From: Anarhynchus alexandrinus
Lineage: Eukaryota; Chordata; Aves; Charadriiformes; Charadriidae
DNA length: 64,000 nucleotides
Assembly: GCA_008711295.1 (NCBI GenBank)
Contig: VUYV01000295.1
Span: forward strand, 890,813-954,812
Direction of reading: 5' to 3'
Below the pieces are notes generated by a model. The model saw only the letters and a program-made list of their open reading frames with translations. It had not been told where the DNA came from and made no database searches. Of this stretch, positions 12,683-27,037 are shown one piece after another. Within the stretch, counting starts at the first letter, position 1; every line of letters starts with the position of its first letter. The translations under genes and the position numbers were made by a program.

Positions 12683-15668
12683 ATCAGTGGAACAAGGAAG
12701 TCTATGTAGGTCCTTATGCGAGCAACTAGCACTGGGGGGTGTTCCCCATGAGGACGTAATCTTATTTTTAACTAATCTTTGGACAAGCCTTTCTCACAAA
12801 GTAGCTGGGCATAAATACAGTTCCTTAAGTCCGATGCTGGGTGCAGGTATCCCGCCTCGATATAAGCCAAATAGCTTCCGTACCTAGAGTTTGAACTCTT
12901 TCTTGCCTTATTCTGTTCCACTTACTCGTAAAAGATACATTTGACTCCAATTCATCTTCTTCATGTGAGGCTACAGTGCCAAATATTCAGTGCAGACAAG
13001 TTATAGGATTACATTGTGATATTTTAGCTGAAGATAATCAAAAGAGACAAATGCTAATCTTTCAAATATTTCGCAAAGCCCATTTGCTCATGTGAATTCA
13101 TCAGATTACCTTAAAGGGAAAGCTAGGTCAGTTAAGTAAGCATTTGTATTTTTTTTTCTTTGAAATATTATTTGTGTCTTGGGTTATTTTTCTGTTTGAA
13201 TACTTATTCTCCATCATAGAATGAGGATGTTCTAATTAGCCTCCCCCCAGCTATTTTTATGTGTCACTTCAATAGGAATCTTGTTCTTTCTAAATTTTAC
13301 TGTACCTAACTAACAGCATAACAGGCTACCTAAATTCCCTCAGTTATCTGCTAAGCATCTCAGAAGATGAGGTGTCCAAACACTGGTGAAGCCAACATCA
13401 CTTTCCACAGTTTAATCCCTGTGTGAGGGATGAAACGATAGATTCACAATCATGTCTTCAGAACTATAAATTCCTTTAATGTTGAGCTGAATCTGCCAAA
13501 TAAAGAAAACAAATTAATTTACTAGATCAAATCTATTTAAACAAACCCAAGCATGCGTTTCGCTATTTGTAAATTGTATGAAAAAAGCATTTAATTAAGA
13601 ATGTAATTCTGTAGTATTTATGTATGTTTGAGAGCTGGTAATAGATAATTACTGGCTCATAGGGGAGCTGGCTCACCAGCAGGAAACTGTTCTTGATGAA
13701 ATGAACTTCCCTTTACTTTTTCTCTCTCACTAACCTTATTAACTACTTACTGCTTACGTGCCTCACATCGTCAACTCATTCATTCTAGTTTTTTATAAAT
13801 GACTGATAATTCGTTTCTGAAACTATGTATTTCAGTCCTGGATGCAAGCTTTTTGATGGGTTCAAATTTCTGAAATCTCAGTATAGGAACTAATTTTTTG
13901 CACTTGATGAAAAAATATGGGTTTTTTTTTAATTAAAGGATGCTGCTGCTTCTCTTGCTGCAAGCTGGGTCCAAATGTTCTGAGTTGCTTTGCTCTTTTT
14001 TATAATCTTTTTTCACTAAAACCCCTAGTTTGGGAGACTTCAATTGTCCTATAATTTGGTACAAAGGTTTCCCAAATTGCGTCACTTGAAGACCATGGAT
14101 ACAACATCAGGCTGAGAATTGCTTGACAAAATACTATGTGGGAGGGAATGCAGGCATCAGCTGTGACATGGTATGATTCATAAATACAGCTTCCTGGTAG
14201 GAAGGAGTAATTATTACTTCGTTTTGCACCTGATCTCAGCTAATTTTTGCTGATAGTTTGAGGCAGCTTGGATTCAAAACCAATTATAGAGCCAGGGGGG
14301 GGAGAGTATTAAAAATACTCTTTGGCCAGCTATGATCTCAGGTAAACGCAATAGTATTGCAGTCAGATTTTCTTGCAGTGCTTCCTAATTCCTAATGGGG
14401 ATGCCAGTGAATCAATAAGGAATAATAAACTTCTATAAAAAGCCACCAGACTTCCTTTAGGACATATTGCTTTCGCTGCTGCCCTGTCCTGCACGTCAAC
14501 GAGCGGAACTTTGGGTCACAAGTTAAAGGATCCAGAAGGAAAAGTCCCTGTTGGAGCAGCAGATGCTGCGGCAGGTTCAGCTGAGTTCTGGCTCCAGCTT
14601 CTCCTTCTCTCTCCCGTCTCCATCCCACCCACTGCGAGACGTGCTGTAAATGCCCTAACCCTGACAATCTGTTGGTTCTGCCGAGGATGGATGCAATTAA
14701 GCGAGCCACATGTGAGACATGCAAACGTTTCAAGGGCTGCAACCTGCTTGGGAGCCATACCTGGGGCTTGTCTGTGATAGGATTTGGTGTGAGAGCCACT
14801 GCATCCACACAATTTTTCCAACCAGTTGGAGTGAATGAGGGAAACAGTGTTTTTAACTGTGTTAGAAACATGAGTCAAAACAGGGTCAGGATGGAATTCA
14901 AATTGATAACCCAAATTAAAATTAAATTGGTTGGTTTTTGTTTGGTGGTGGATTTTTTTTGTTTGTTTGTTTTTTTAACTTCAATTTCATTGAACTGGAT
15001 TTTTTGATTTGATAATATGGATTATCCCGTACTCTTGTAGCACAGACTTTTCTTTGTCCCTGCAATTTTCAAGAGTTCCAGCACGCCAGCTACCTTACGT
15101 AATATCTCATAATTAACTGAGGATGTGGATTCGGTCCTTTAGTTCTTATTTTCCCTGTTCTAGGCTGTTGAGCACAAATTCCCCCTGCCACACCTGGGTG
15201 TCCCATGCCCCACGGTTGCAGTGGGTCCCCCTCAACAGCAGTGCTGTGTGATAAGAGTGGAAACAGAGAGCACAGTTGGAAAACATGGTGTGCCGCACAG
15301 CTTGAGATTGGAGTGATCCAGATGTATGGGGAAAGACATTGCAAACCCAAATCCCCTGCCTTGTTTTTGACACGTGCACTTTGTGTCTGAGCGGCGCTTT
15401 GGATTCGCCAGAGCAATCTATGCAGGCAGCGGAGAGGCTGAGAAGATGACTTGCTGCACGAATTCTCCAGCAGCAGGGATAACGCAAAGGCTGCAGATTT
15501 CGTTGGGCGCTATTGCTCTGCCTTCCCTCAGCTGCTGTGTGTGCGTACTGCTTTCCAGAGGCTGCGCGTTTTCCTCACACATTTAGTTAGGGACTGACCT
15601 AATAGATACTATCGCAATCTATAATGTCCAGGTATGTGTATGTGACACGCATTCAACGTATGTTATAA

Positions 15669-15736
15669 TTTCTTTTTCCCTTTCCCTTGTCCCCTCTCCC
15701 TTTTCTCCTTCTTTTTTTTTTTTTTTCCCCTCCACC
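15669..15736. repeat. Pyrimidine-rich low-complexity tract
   Basis: Almost only C and T for about 65 bases, ending in a run of Ts and cccctcc. Intronic. Confidence 0.8.
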
Positions 15737-17649
15737 CCATGTTTTTTGGTGCTTATTTCTGTGCTGAATCCTGTGGTACAATCCCACACCATGAGGGAGA
15801 GAGAGAGATGATCCTCGGGTGCAGTTTCCAGGCACCAGTATCTTTGTCATTGGCAGCTGCCTGCTGAACACCAATTTAGCATTTGAATTGGTTCAGCTGA
15901 CTTCCAGTCTTTCCATCTCCTACTTCCACTTTATTATCTTTCTATTTTAATGTAAAAAAAAAAAAAAAAAGTGATGTTCTGTTTAGATATTGACTGCAGT
16001 GAGGAGGTACCTGTGACAGGGTTTAAACTGAGATGCCAGTCAATACGTGTAAATTAGAAGAGAGACTGATGTAATCTAAAGTGTCTGTAAAGGTTTCAAA
16101 GATGTACCTTGATCATTAATTAAGACAATAAGGATGTCTCATAAAATTACAGTTGAGGAGACTAATAATTCACTATCGAATGAAGAAAGGCAAGGTCACT
16201 TGTATAATTACCTATTCTAACATTTATATTCTGTGTATAAAATGCTCCTACTCACGCAAAAGTCAAGCTGGTGGCAGTGGAAATGTTCAGGAGTAGAAAA
16301 CGCAGATTACATACCTAAGCTTTGAGGGCATACTAAAAAAAAATGTAGTTGTCTTTTTCTATCTATTTGTTCTGTTTGATTTTTTGTAGTATGATTTATT
16401 ATTTCGAGCAGTCAAAGTTAACATATAGCGCGTGTCTGGCACGGGTGTTTAAGGAAGAGCGAGCGGAAAAATGGAAGAACAAAAATGAATGCTATAGATG
16501 CAGGGTTGGATCAGTATCGCTGTGCCGGGTTTTAACTGTGGATATGTGTATTGAAATTAATAGTGCTATCGCTGTTCTTTTTCTCCTGATCGTCTGATGT
16601 AGGATCTGATTCCAATTCCTTTTATGTCTCAACAATGTGATAAAGGTATTGCGAAGATGTTAGTACAGAAATCGGGAAGGTAGTCAGCTGCCTGAAAAAT
16701 CAAAGGTATTCAGCAAACATGGCTGGAGGATGGAAGGGAAAAGGTAACTTGCAAAGGCAGAGGGCATAATACCACGCTGATATATGCCAGGACACAGGGC
16801 TAGGAGCAGTTCTGTTGCTGTGCGTGCTGTTTAGGAGGGAGGAGGGTAAGGTAGGGTGGGAGAGGAGGCTCCCCGCGTGATGGTCTCCCTGCTGAGGCAG
16901 CATCTACGCTACGGCAGTACTTCGGAAGCCATTGCTTTGATAGCTTTGTTTCTGTTTACGTAGACTCTGTGGTTTAAGATAAAAGGCCCAACTTGAAATG
17001 AAAATGACTGAACAAAGTCTCTCAGAATTCTGGCCCCTGCTGAAGGAGAGGTGTCCACCGGAGAAGAGAGGCTCCTGCGGGCAGACTGGTGGGATGAGTG
17101 GACAAGCAGGTGCATGGGCTGCCGTCACGCATAGCCTTATTTTTTCTGATCCAAGAGTATTGGAGAAAGGGGGTCTGGGCTAATCTCTTCTGCAGGGGAT
17201 GAAGATATTTCAACATTTTGATTTTTACAAGTTGACTGCCTTTGTCAATTTGACGCTGACGATGTATGGTGTCGTGACCAGGTACGGGTGAAGTTATTGC
17301 CCGGAGCGTATGCGGAAGAGTCAAATATCTACACGGAAATGAACACTTAAAAGGCAAACCCTCAACCAGGTTTCTCATCCTCTGCCAAGCACGTGGCACG
17401 TCTTTCGAGGAAGCAAAGTTCAGGGAACTCAACTGGAGCTTCCTGCCCTCCCTCCTCCTCCTCCCCCCCCAGCGGTGGAGGTATCTCCCCGGGGTGCCAC
17501 GCGCCCTGCAGGTCTGCAGGACCTGGATGGCTGCGGCGGGGAGTCTTGCAGCACCTCTGGCTCAGAGTGTCACAGAGCTTTGGTGGCTCCAAGGTGTAAG
17601 GGTGGGATAAGCCTACGTGCTGGCTTGGGCTCGGGGTGGTGGCCACCCC

Positions 17650-17781
17650 GGCTGTCTCTGCGGTGGCTGTTTTGCTCGCTCCTCTCTAGCCCTGGTGGCT
17701 CGGNAGCTGTCTCTGCGGTGGCTGTTTTGCAGCATGGCATCCCTCCGGAGTGGCTCGCTCCTCTCTAGCCCTGGTGGCTCG
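17650..17781. repeat. Duplicated GC-rich blocks around a single N (17704)
   Basis: The segment gctgtctctgcggtggctgt occurs just before and just after the N at 17704, and ctcgctcctctctagccctg also occurs on both sides. The first copy lacks about 29 bases present in the second (agcatggcatccctccggag and neighbours). This is best read as two imperfect contig ends laid side by side. Confidence 0.75.
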
Positions 17782-17826
17782 GTTGGCTTGCTGATGTGGT
17801 AACCTGCTGAGTGTGAGGTGTGTTTG

Positions 17827-17875
17827 CTTTCCTTTTTATTTTTTTTTTCTTCTTTTTTTTTTGTTTGTTTGTTTA
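17827..17875. repeat. T-rich low-complexity tract with TTTG repeats
   Basis: A run of Ts and TTTTTC units followed by ttgtttgtttgtttatg. Intronic. Confidence 0.8.
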
Positions 17876-18831
17876 TGTGAGTCATTGTTAGTGTGAATCA
17901 GCCCTGCTAAGGAAGTAAAACAAACGTTTATTCACAGTCTCCCCGGGTAGTTGGCAAAATCCTAATCTGCTTTACCAGCGGGCTAAGGTAATGTAACAAC
18001 AAAACAATATAACCTTCAAAGTTTCCGCTGCCCTGCCTTTTCCTTCATTCGCACCACCTAAAATACACGGAGGACTATTTTACCATCTATTTCTCTTGCA
18101 GTCAGGGGACACAGCGGTACCTGTACAAAAGGGTGACAGCACCCTCTTTATGAGAACCCCGAGCTGCTCAGCAGCATATTCATTGCAGGAATAAAAATCT
18201 CTTGCAAGACCGATGCACTGCTAAAGGTCCAGGGCTGTAAAACATACTGTATTTTACTGGAGAGCTCATGGGTCTCTCGGGGCTAAGCTAGCTCTTCTCC
18301 TGGCCGCTGTGAAGGTCCCAGGCTCTTGTTAGACATTTTCATTCTTTTTTGGTGGCCTGACTGGATTTACTGGAAAAGAGGTGAGATAGCAGTGTGTCTA
18401 CGATAGACAGAAAAGGGATTAAACATACCAGATTGTTTATAACGAGATGAGGCAAAAAAAAAAAAAAATCCAAGTAAGGATCAGATAAAGTTGTGTCTGC
18501 ACACTTACAACCTCAGCCGTGGCACTGAGTCCTTCCTGCCAAACACATCGGGCCAAATCAGCAAACGTTTTGCCTATGTAAGAATTACTGGCTTGAGAAG
18601 CAGTTTTTCTTTAACTGTGATGTATTGTCTCTTTGTATGCTAACGCAGTGCCTGGCTGATAACCCCTATCGGACTCTGCTCTGGGCTAACAGCTGGGGAA
18701 GGTGACAAAGTGCGTGTCCAGGTGAGGTGGTTCAGAGCCTGTCTTTGGCTATGGAACAGGGTCACTGCGGCTCCCCTGTGCCCCCCGACATTTATCACCT
18801 TGGGCCCTGCGGGGTTTATACTTTTTGTGAA

Positions 18832-19133
18832 AGAAGGGAAGGACATTTTACTAGGGCATGTAGTAATAGGACGAGGGGGAATGGCTTTAAACTGGAAGAG
18901 GACAGGTTTAGATTAAACATTAGGAAGAAGTTTTTCACTTTAAGGGTGGTGAGGCACTGGCACAGGTTGCCCAGAGAGGTTGTTGAGGCCCCATCCCTGG
19001 AGGTGTTCAAGGCCAGGCTGGATGTGGCCTTGGGCAACCTGGCCTAGTGGGAGGTGTCCCTGCCTATTGCAGGGGGGTTGGAACTCGATGATCTTCAAGG
19101 TCCTTTCCAACCTAAACCATTCTATGATTCTAA
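18832..19133 (+). mobile_element. CR1 LINE fragment, plus strand
   Basis: 5'-truncated CR1 3' end. The frame reads [20 protein letters not shown] and then [16 protein letters not shown], with the 3' UTR ending ttctatgattcta. It is the same CR1 subfamily and orientation as the copy at 7613. Confidence 0.93.
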
Positions 19134-22100
19134 GAAAGCAAAGATTGTATGTACAACTTCTGGTGCTGATGCTGCTCTGCAGTGTAGGCAAACCTCTCCT
19201 GGGTTTTCCCCTTCCCCCTTTAAAAGAGGAGCCTGGTTTCCTCTGACGCTGATGCCTTTGTTTCCTTATTTACTGATGGCATTAGCCATGGGAGAGGCGA
19301 CTCTGAGCACTCCCCTTAATGTTTGGGTCTGAGATTTAAATCTGGGTTTCAAATAGCACTGAAATCTCACTGTAAAACCCAGCAGACGGCAATAAATTCC
19401 TTATGAAATTGCATAGGTGTAGATCAGTCTTTGCTGGCGCGTACTGCAGGTGGAGGTTACATCCTGCATATAGGGAAAAAAAAAAGGGGAGTCTCACAGC
19501 CATTTTTCCTGTTACTTGTAAAAGCAAGCCAACACCCACCTCCTGTGGGTAGTTATATACGGCAGAGACAGCTAGTTTAATTCACAGCGTGACGTTCTGA
19601 TCTGTACTGTGGTCTTTCCTGGCTGCAGAGCATCAAGAGCCTTTTTGTGCCCCTCTTGTTTCCTTTTCCCTTTAATGCTGATCCTCCAAAATGACCAAGT
19701 GCAGAGTGCTAAGCCAGTGTTAGATGAGCGTGGTATTATACCAGAGATGGTGGCAGCATCTTGCGTGCCATTAACAGTAACCTTTTACTAGAGCAACATC
19801 TAAAACTTCTCTAGGCTGATGAGGGCAACTAACTGGCAGAGAAAGTGAGATAGCATTTTTTACTGGTATAAAATACAAAGTGGGACAATAAAATACAAAT
19901 AAAGGGCTGAACTTCTAAAATTGCAAGGGTAGTATGTTCTTTATTGTACTTGTGCATCAGATTGGAGTTTTATAACGGCTCAGTTATTAACACGTCATTT
20001 CATCAAGAGTACTTATCCTTTAGAACAGCATGGTCAAAATATCAATAGCAATGGTATTATACACAAGAACATGAATATATTCCCCTTGGTTCAGCTAGCA
20101 GCATAACTTATTCAACTTTTACACCGTCTTTTTGGATGAGACATTAAATAGGGTTGTCTTATTTGATTGTTCAGCTTTAATAAATAGTGAAATTGCTGAC
20201 ACTTGCATTTAAGATATGTAATAGTTGTATCGAAACAAGACAATTTGGCTCTGTGCCTCTTTCCTGTAGATGAGCATATCCCTTTCTGTGCGATTGCAGA
20301 ATTTCCATCAGAGGAGGCGGTAGGTTCTTCTTAGCCAGCGAGTGCTCAGATTCCTATTCCCCTGCACACCCCTTCCCGACGTGGGAGCTGTTTGATGCAC
20401 GTGCTTGCGGGTTTACTGTTGTTCTGGAAGTGGATTGCTTACAGTGTAGCTTATACTTTGATATTTGGCTGTGAGTGTATTGGAATTTTGAATATACAGT
20501 GACAGTGATACTTTATTTAAGAAAAGAATATTGTTAACTAACAACCCATAAGGGTTTTCAATCATTTAAATTACAGTACAGCCTATACCCATGAACTGTA
20601 AACTAAGAGGATTTATATAAGATTATAATGGCTCCAGAGGAGCTGTGAAGTGAATAATCTGCATTTTACAAGTTGCACTGCTGTGGTCTATTATGTCAAT
20701 CCTCATTCACTTGTAACACTTGTTGTTGAGCAAGTACTGTTATTTGCATTTTCACCTTCTCGTTATGTGTTGTTCATTGCAAAAAAAAATGGACTATATA
20801 ATAACAGTATTTCATTTTTTGAAGTGTGATGGAATGAAGTGTCCCTTAGAAGAGTAGTTTTGGTATCGTCATTTGAAAAGATCTAACAGTAAGGGAGAGA
20901 CCCCTTCATAGATCATAAGAACGGATAGAGAATAGGAGCACTCTAGTATGGCAAGAGGTTTAACTTCTGTGTGGGGTTATTTTAGAGAAAAGAAGAATTA
21001 GATTCATCCTACAGTGAAGGAATGACAGGCACTTCTGTATTCTCATATCTGTTTATTACAGGAAAAAAAACAGCTGCTAAACAAAACCAGATAAAAGTAA
21101 AGATTTATCCACAAAGAGCATAGAAGACTATGAAATTCCTTTTTCTTGGGCAAAACTTCTTTAGAGGATGAGCTTCTTGTTGGGTCTAAGGACAAAACAG
21201 TTGTATGGATGTGAAGAATAAGCAGAATCACTTTAGGATTCTTGCTTGCTGCTTGTGAAGGCCACAAGAAGAGTCTTTTTCTTAGTCGTGGGCTATCCCA
21301 GACACAAGTAGGTCCCAACTGTAGGCCACCTGCACATGGTGTTGACTGTTGTCAGAGTCAGGATGCTGTCCTAGAGGAACTACCCTGGAGCGTAACGAAT
21401 CACATATTTCTCTCTGCTCCTAAGAAAATAATTTCCCCCGCAGTGGCCCAAATCCTGCCATCTGCTTTGTGCTTGTTTTCGTTACAGAAACAAGTCTTGC
21501 GAGCACTTCTGCTAAACACGTAAATTTGTCCTGTGTCCACAGAGCTGGTGTTTTCTCTAGGCTTCCTTTCAGGTGCAGATGTCAGGCAGGCTGGAACCGG
21601 ACAGCGTGCTATCGAGTGCCAGGCTGTAGGGCAAAAAGGTGGCATCAATACATGGCTTTTAATAGGTTGATTTTGAGTCAGAATAAGAGACAGTGCAGTA
21701 AGTTCTGTATAAACCATCGTTATCGCTTTCATTTTAAGATTTTAGCATGGAAGAGTAGCATATCGTTGGCAGAGGGTATACACTGAACAGTGTGCCATTG
21801 CAAAAATGAGTCAGCCTTAAAATCTGAAGTCTCATAAGACCATACTGTCCAAGATCACTGAAAAAGATTAAGAATTCTGACCGTTTCACAGCACTATCCA
21901 AACCAGAAGGAACTTGATTTGCAGAAGAGTTTCAGTACTAACTCTAAGGGTTACGTGTAAGATTTCTCAGCTTGGACACAGAAGGCGACAAATGCAGCCT
22001 TACTGCTGATTTTGAAAATTTTGTATATTTCTCTTCATGACATTGCTTCATCACTTCTTAAAAAAAAAAAAAAGGTCTTCTCCTGTGCACGTGATTGTAG

Positions 22101-25100
22101 TTCAAGTAGTATAAAGTTTTAGCGAATGAGGATTTCAGCTTACTGATATTTCCCTCCTCAAAGCACTGAAGGTAATAAAATAGAAAAAAAGTTGATATTC
22201 CCATTTGAACTCCATTCAAGCGCCTCCGGTTACTGCACACTATAAAGGTGTATTGCAGCTCACACTTGGAGTTTTCTGGATTTCTCTTCTGTGTCATAAC
22301 TTAGTCATTTCTTACAGAGTTATTTCGGTGTGCTATAAGAGCTGTCCCCCATCTGTAGCCAGCCTGCTAAGCTCTCCTTACCAAGAGCCTCATTTCCTTG
22401 CTTTCTGCAGAGAAAACTATTTGTCTGCCGGTCAGCCCCCTTCATGGCAGAGCAGTATTGTTAAGACATCTCCTTTTAATTTCATTTAAACCCTTTTATA
22501 TCTTTTAAAATGCTAATGCTTCAAGGCACCTGCAGCTAACCATTTTTCTCATTTTGAATTCCTTCAGAAGAAGAGCCTTTCTTGGTAAATGATATTTCAG
22601 TTTCCATGGTGCTCCTTATTACAAGTAGCTGCTCTTTTCATCACCGAATGGTGCAATTTTCATTCATGCCGAAATATCAATGGTAACATACAGCAGCAAA
22701 TTGTTCCTTTATGATCCTTGGCATTGTGGAAACTCTCCTGCTCAGAATTAAATGTCAAGGAATTTAACAAGCATGAAAAATCTGACTCCTTTTATGCACA
22801 CGCACACAGAGGCACACGCTCCTCCCTCCATCCCTCTCTGCACCTAAGCATTTGTCTTCCCTTGTTACCACGAGGAGTCATTAATATGCTACCGGCGATG
22901 CTTCCTAAAAAGTTCAGCTGCGGGGCTGAGGGGGCGGCGTTCCCTCCTGCGCCCTCCACCGGAGCCGAGCGAGGTGTTTTGTATTCAGGCCGCTTGTTCC
23001 CAGGCTCTGAACTTGAGCGGCTCCTTTTGGGAACGACAGCAGCCCTCGCCATCCTGCTCCCTTGCATTACTCAAAGTCTTGCTTCGCCTTTTGCCGTGCC
23101 ATACATCAGAAACGTATGTCCTCAGCATAGACAATAGAAGCACGTTACAGATCAAGGCAGGGCTCTGCTTCCACCCCACCCCTGGTGCCTGCAAGTGCTC
23201 AGGTACCTGCGGTAGTACCGGAAGGATGCTGAGATGCGCAGCACGGCTTTTACTGGGATTCATTTTGTAACCGCCGTAATCTCATTCCTGGGCCATGGCA
23301 TTATTGTTATGTGGGTAGCCGCTCTCTGCTGGCTTAGGTTTCCCACCTATGAGGCCTGATCCCCTCGATTTCCACCTCAGGTTCACTCGCTTATGCTGCT
23401 AAATATTCCCCCGAACTACTGCCGGTGCTCTGCCTTTGTGCGTCGTGGGAAAGCGGTGGTGCAGGACGGCAGCTCTGCTGGCTGGTGAGTCTGCAGGGAA
23501 CTTCAGGAGCCTCTGTCTTTCCTAGGAAAAGTGATTCTGCCTGGGGAAAGTGGACCCTGTCCATAAATCCGGGGGTTCAGGGAATTAATAATTTTGAATT
23601 CCCAGGAGAGCCTCCTGCAACGAATAAAACTACTTTTAATGCACATTTACATCACAGCCTTCTTTTACATTTATTTTAAGTCTGGCAGCATCTGTGCAGA
23701 GCAGTTACGAGGATGTTAGACCCCCGGTCCTGCGCTGCATAAGGCAGCTTGGACAAAGTGCCTCGGATCGCGTCTCTGCCCCGCTCCCCTTCCTTTCCAT
23801 ATACGAGCTCGGTTCAGGCAGGGGGTTTGTTTTTACAACCCCGTGTCAGGTTTGTGGTTGCAGCTTCCTCGCCTCCAAGCAGGTACCGTGATTTACTGTT
23901 GCCTCACGCCTTAATCTACGCCACTGGCGGTGCTGTAGGGCACTTCCAGCAAATAGGCCTCAGAAGCACATAAAGGGCTGGAGCTTGCGAAAGAGCAGAG
24001 GTGCTTCCTTCGTCTCCTGGTTGAGACAATAAAAAGTCAAATCTGAGTTTTGGCGTCTCTGGTGGAAAAGGTCACGCGCTTCCTAGAGCGCATGAAAGTT
24101 TCCCACAGATGAAATCAAGGGAGGGTGTCAAAGCGCTGATGTTAGATAGAAGCGTGGAATTCATTCATCAAACCCAGGAGTGACAATATATTCCCATTTG
24201 AATCCTCTGAATTTAGACTATGCTGCTTTTTAAAAAAAAGCAAGATTTTGTGAAAGAGAGTGGTGGACACTGTTTTAATTACAGGTCCAACCTAAACCAC
24301 GCCTTAATCGCAATACCCTAGGTGAATGAACATCTTCATCCAAGCATCTTCGCTGTCATTTTAGCTTCTGAAATGCTAAATGCAGATCCTTTGCTTGAGG
24401 TCCTGCTCAGCCCATGTTTTCAGGCACCTGACTTTTCTCCAATTAAGCCTCCCAGGCTCCCTGAGGACAAGCACGCCTGGGTTTCCAGGGCAAGCCTAGC
24501 TCCATGCAGGGGGGTGGTCAGGCCTGACTGTTTCAACAGGATAGAAAAGCCAGCTTAGGTCCTGGGGACCTTTAGGTCCTCAGGAGGAGCGTGACTTGGG
24601 GTCAAGTTACAGTGCAAAATAAAAGCCAGGTCTGATTATTCATACGTCTCTTAGAAACAGTCATAAGCTTTATACAATAAGTTTGCAAATGAGGTAATGT
24701 GAAGATATTGGATGCTGGCTCTTGATGGACATATGGAAATGGTTTATCGAAGAGTTGACTGAGAAGTCACAGGGGATGATTTATTTCTTATGTTTCAAGT
24801 CTGGGTTTTATTTCTGTTTTTTTTAAAGAGATGGTTTTAAAAATTGAGCTGCCATTTTACTTGCACTTCATATTCTTTCAGCCGCTCTGTGTCCTGCCTC
24901 TTGTGCTCGCTTTCTGGCTCCTAACAGTGCTCACGCGCTTGCTGTACAAGCAACATGCATGGCTAAGCAGAGACAGGGTGACGAATATTTAGCCTTGTAA
25001 CCTCGAAAGTCCTTTGTGGATTTAGCTGTCATCTTTAATATCTGCTGTCTGGGCCTAGTTTTCTTTGGGAATGCCAGGAATGCCATCCACTCCATGCGAA

Positions 25101-26976
25101 AAGATTCAGGCTCCTGCTTGAACGTGAGGGGCCTCTCTCGCTGGTAGCCCAACTTTCAGAGGAATCCATTCCATCTTTCAAAGAAAGGTGTTTCAGAAAA
25201 GGCATTGGCTTGTTGAGTTAGGGCTGGGGCTGTGATGTAAATGAATACGGCACTCTGGTGAGATCTGGCTTGCCAACCTGAGTCGGTACGTGGTTCAAAC
25301 CTCTATTGAAATAAAGCAAATCATCTTGTGAGCTTGACAGTTATCGTCAGTCTCTCCAGGGCTGTTGGCAGATCTCCTTGGGGACCTTCTGCTTGAGACC
25401 TTCTGCTTGGGACTTCAGCTGGGAGGCTTTGCCTGGAAGGAGATGTTATGGAGAACAGCGTTGCCTTGTGCAATTAGTACCTTTCTAGGTCTTAAGTTTT
25501 AGCCAAGAAAGTATTTATGCTAATTCACTTTTTAGGGAAGCCTACTGGAAAGGGTATTGAAAACATTTGAGAAGAAAATCCACCTCCCTTCCCAGCACAC
25601 TTTTAACGCAGTTTGACCCGTTAAAGTCAGTTGGTCACAGAAGACCCCTTTTATGAATGGTAACCAATTATAATCCAAACCAGTGAAGTCAAATGCCAGG
25701 AAGAAAGCAAGTAATTAGGCACAGCAGAAGCTCTTTTCTTCTCTTGCTAGGTGATAGAAAGCAAGAAGGTATTTAAATGCAGACCGGGGCCTGGTTCTTC
25801 ACTCCGTTATCCCAGCATCGTGCTACTGTGTCTGCGCAGATGTCAGAGGTACAGAACCAACGCATCGAAATGGAGAAGGAAGCCCTTTGACGCTCGCTTC
25901 AGCAGTATCGTCCGTAGAGCGTGTGGTGCCGTAAATGAGATCGCAGCTTAATAGCTAGTCTTTCCTTTATTTCATTTCTCCCCTGGAAAATCACAATCAA
26001 AAGAAGATGAAGAGAAGTCATGTAATTTAATAGCGTCTGAGCTGCAAGCCCACAAACAGCAGCTCCGGTCTGGAACATAAGGCTGGAACATATTGGGAGG
26101 CAGTGAAGGGGGAGAAGCGGTGATCTGCTGAGAACCTTCGCTTACAATAAACAAAATAATAATAGCTCGTTGCTAAAGTCGGGCGTTGCTGAGATCCGTA
26201 TTAGCATTTACAAATCCGCGGATTTGAGAGCTGTTGTGATCATTCCCATCCCTTTTGTCTCTCTATTCCTGGCTCTGATTCTGTCCTGGGAGGTGGCCTC
26301 CTTTTAAGTTTCTTATCCTCCTTTTCTCCTAACAGATGGGTGAGATTGTAATTTTTTCACACGTTGACATGGTGAGAACCATTTGATCCCTTCAGTGTAA
26401 CGGGCTGTCTTGTAGGCGGCTTTTTGCATGAAAAACATGTATCAGAGATAAGTAAGTTTATATCAAAGCATATCGCTTTCCTGTCCAGGATTCAGGATGG
26501 CCACAGCGCACAGAATGACTACCCAGGAATAGCAAGAGGTGTAAGTCAGGCTCTGGAATGCAGCACCTACTGAGCCAAGCCTGTACGTCTTCTGGTCTTG
26601 CATGAAGTCCTGGGAATATTAAATTACCAGGACTCTCTTGCTGCTTTCTCTATTGTATTTATTTATTTTTTCCAGCGTCAGGTTATTTGGATAAATTTGC
26701 CCTTGTGACTTCTTCTGCCAAGCTTTGGCCCTGTGGAGAGTGCAACGGATGATTAGATTTTTTTTAAGAGTGCCAAAATCTGGAAACAGTTCATTTGGAA
26801 AATTGCTTAACAGATTGCAAATGGTGAATAAATTATTGCACAAGGGATTTTTTGAAAAGGGTCTTGAAACTCCTGGGGTGGTAAATTTTCAACTCAAGAA
26901 ATATAGCATATATAGGTTCACGTTCATGAAAACCGGGCAAATCCTTGTCTGGAAACCACGTGAAGGAATTAGGACC

Positions 26977-27037
26977 TTTCCTCTCTCCTTTTTTCATTTT
27001 TTCTTTCTTTTTTTTTTTTCTTTTTCTTTTCTTTTTA
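26977..27037. repeat. Pyrimidine tract
   Basis: Mostly T with scattered C (cctctctccttttttcattt then long TTTC units). Low complexity, intronic. Confidence 0.8.

Noticed and set aside
22718..23137. 139-codon plus ORF over a GC-rich patch in intron 6
   Set aside because: GC content explains the open frame; composition is unlike a conserved protein and several frames are open at once.
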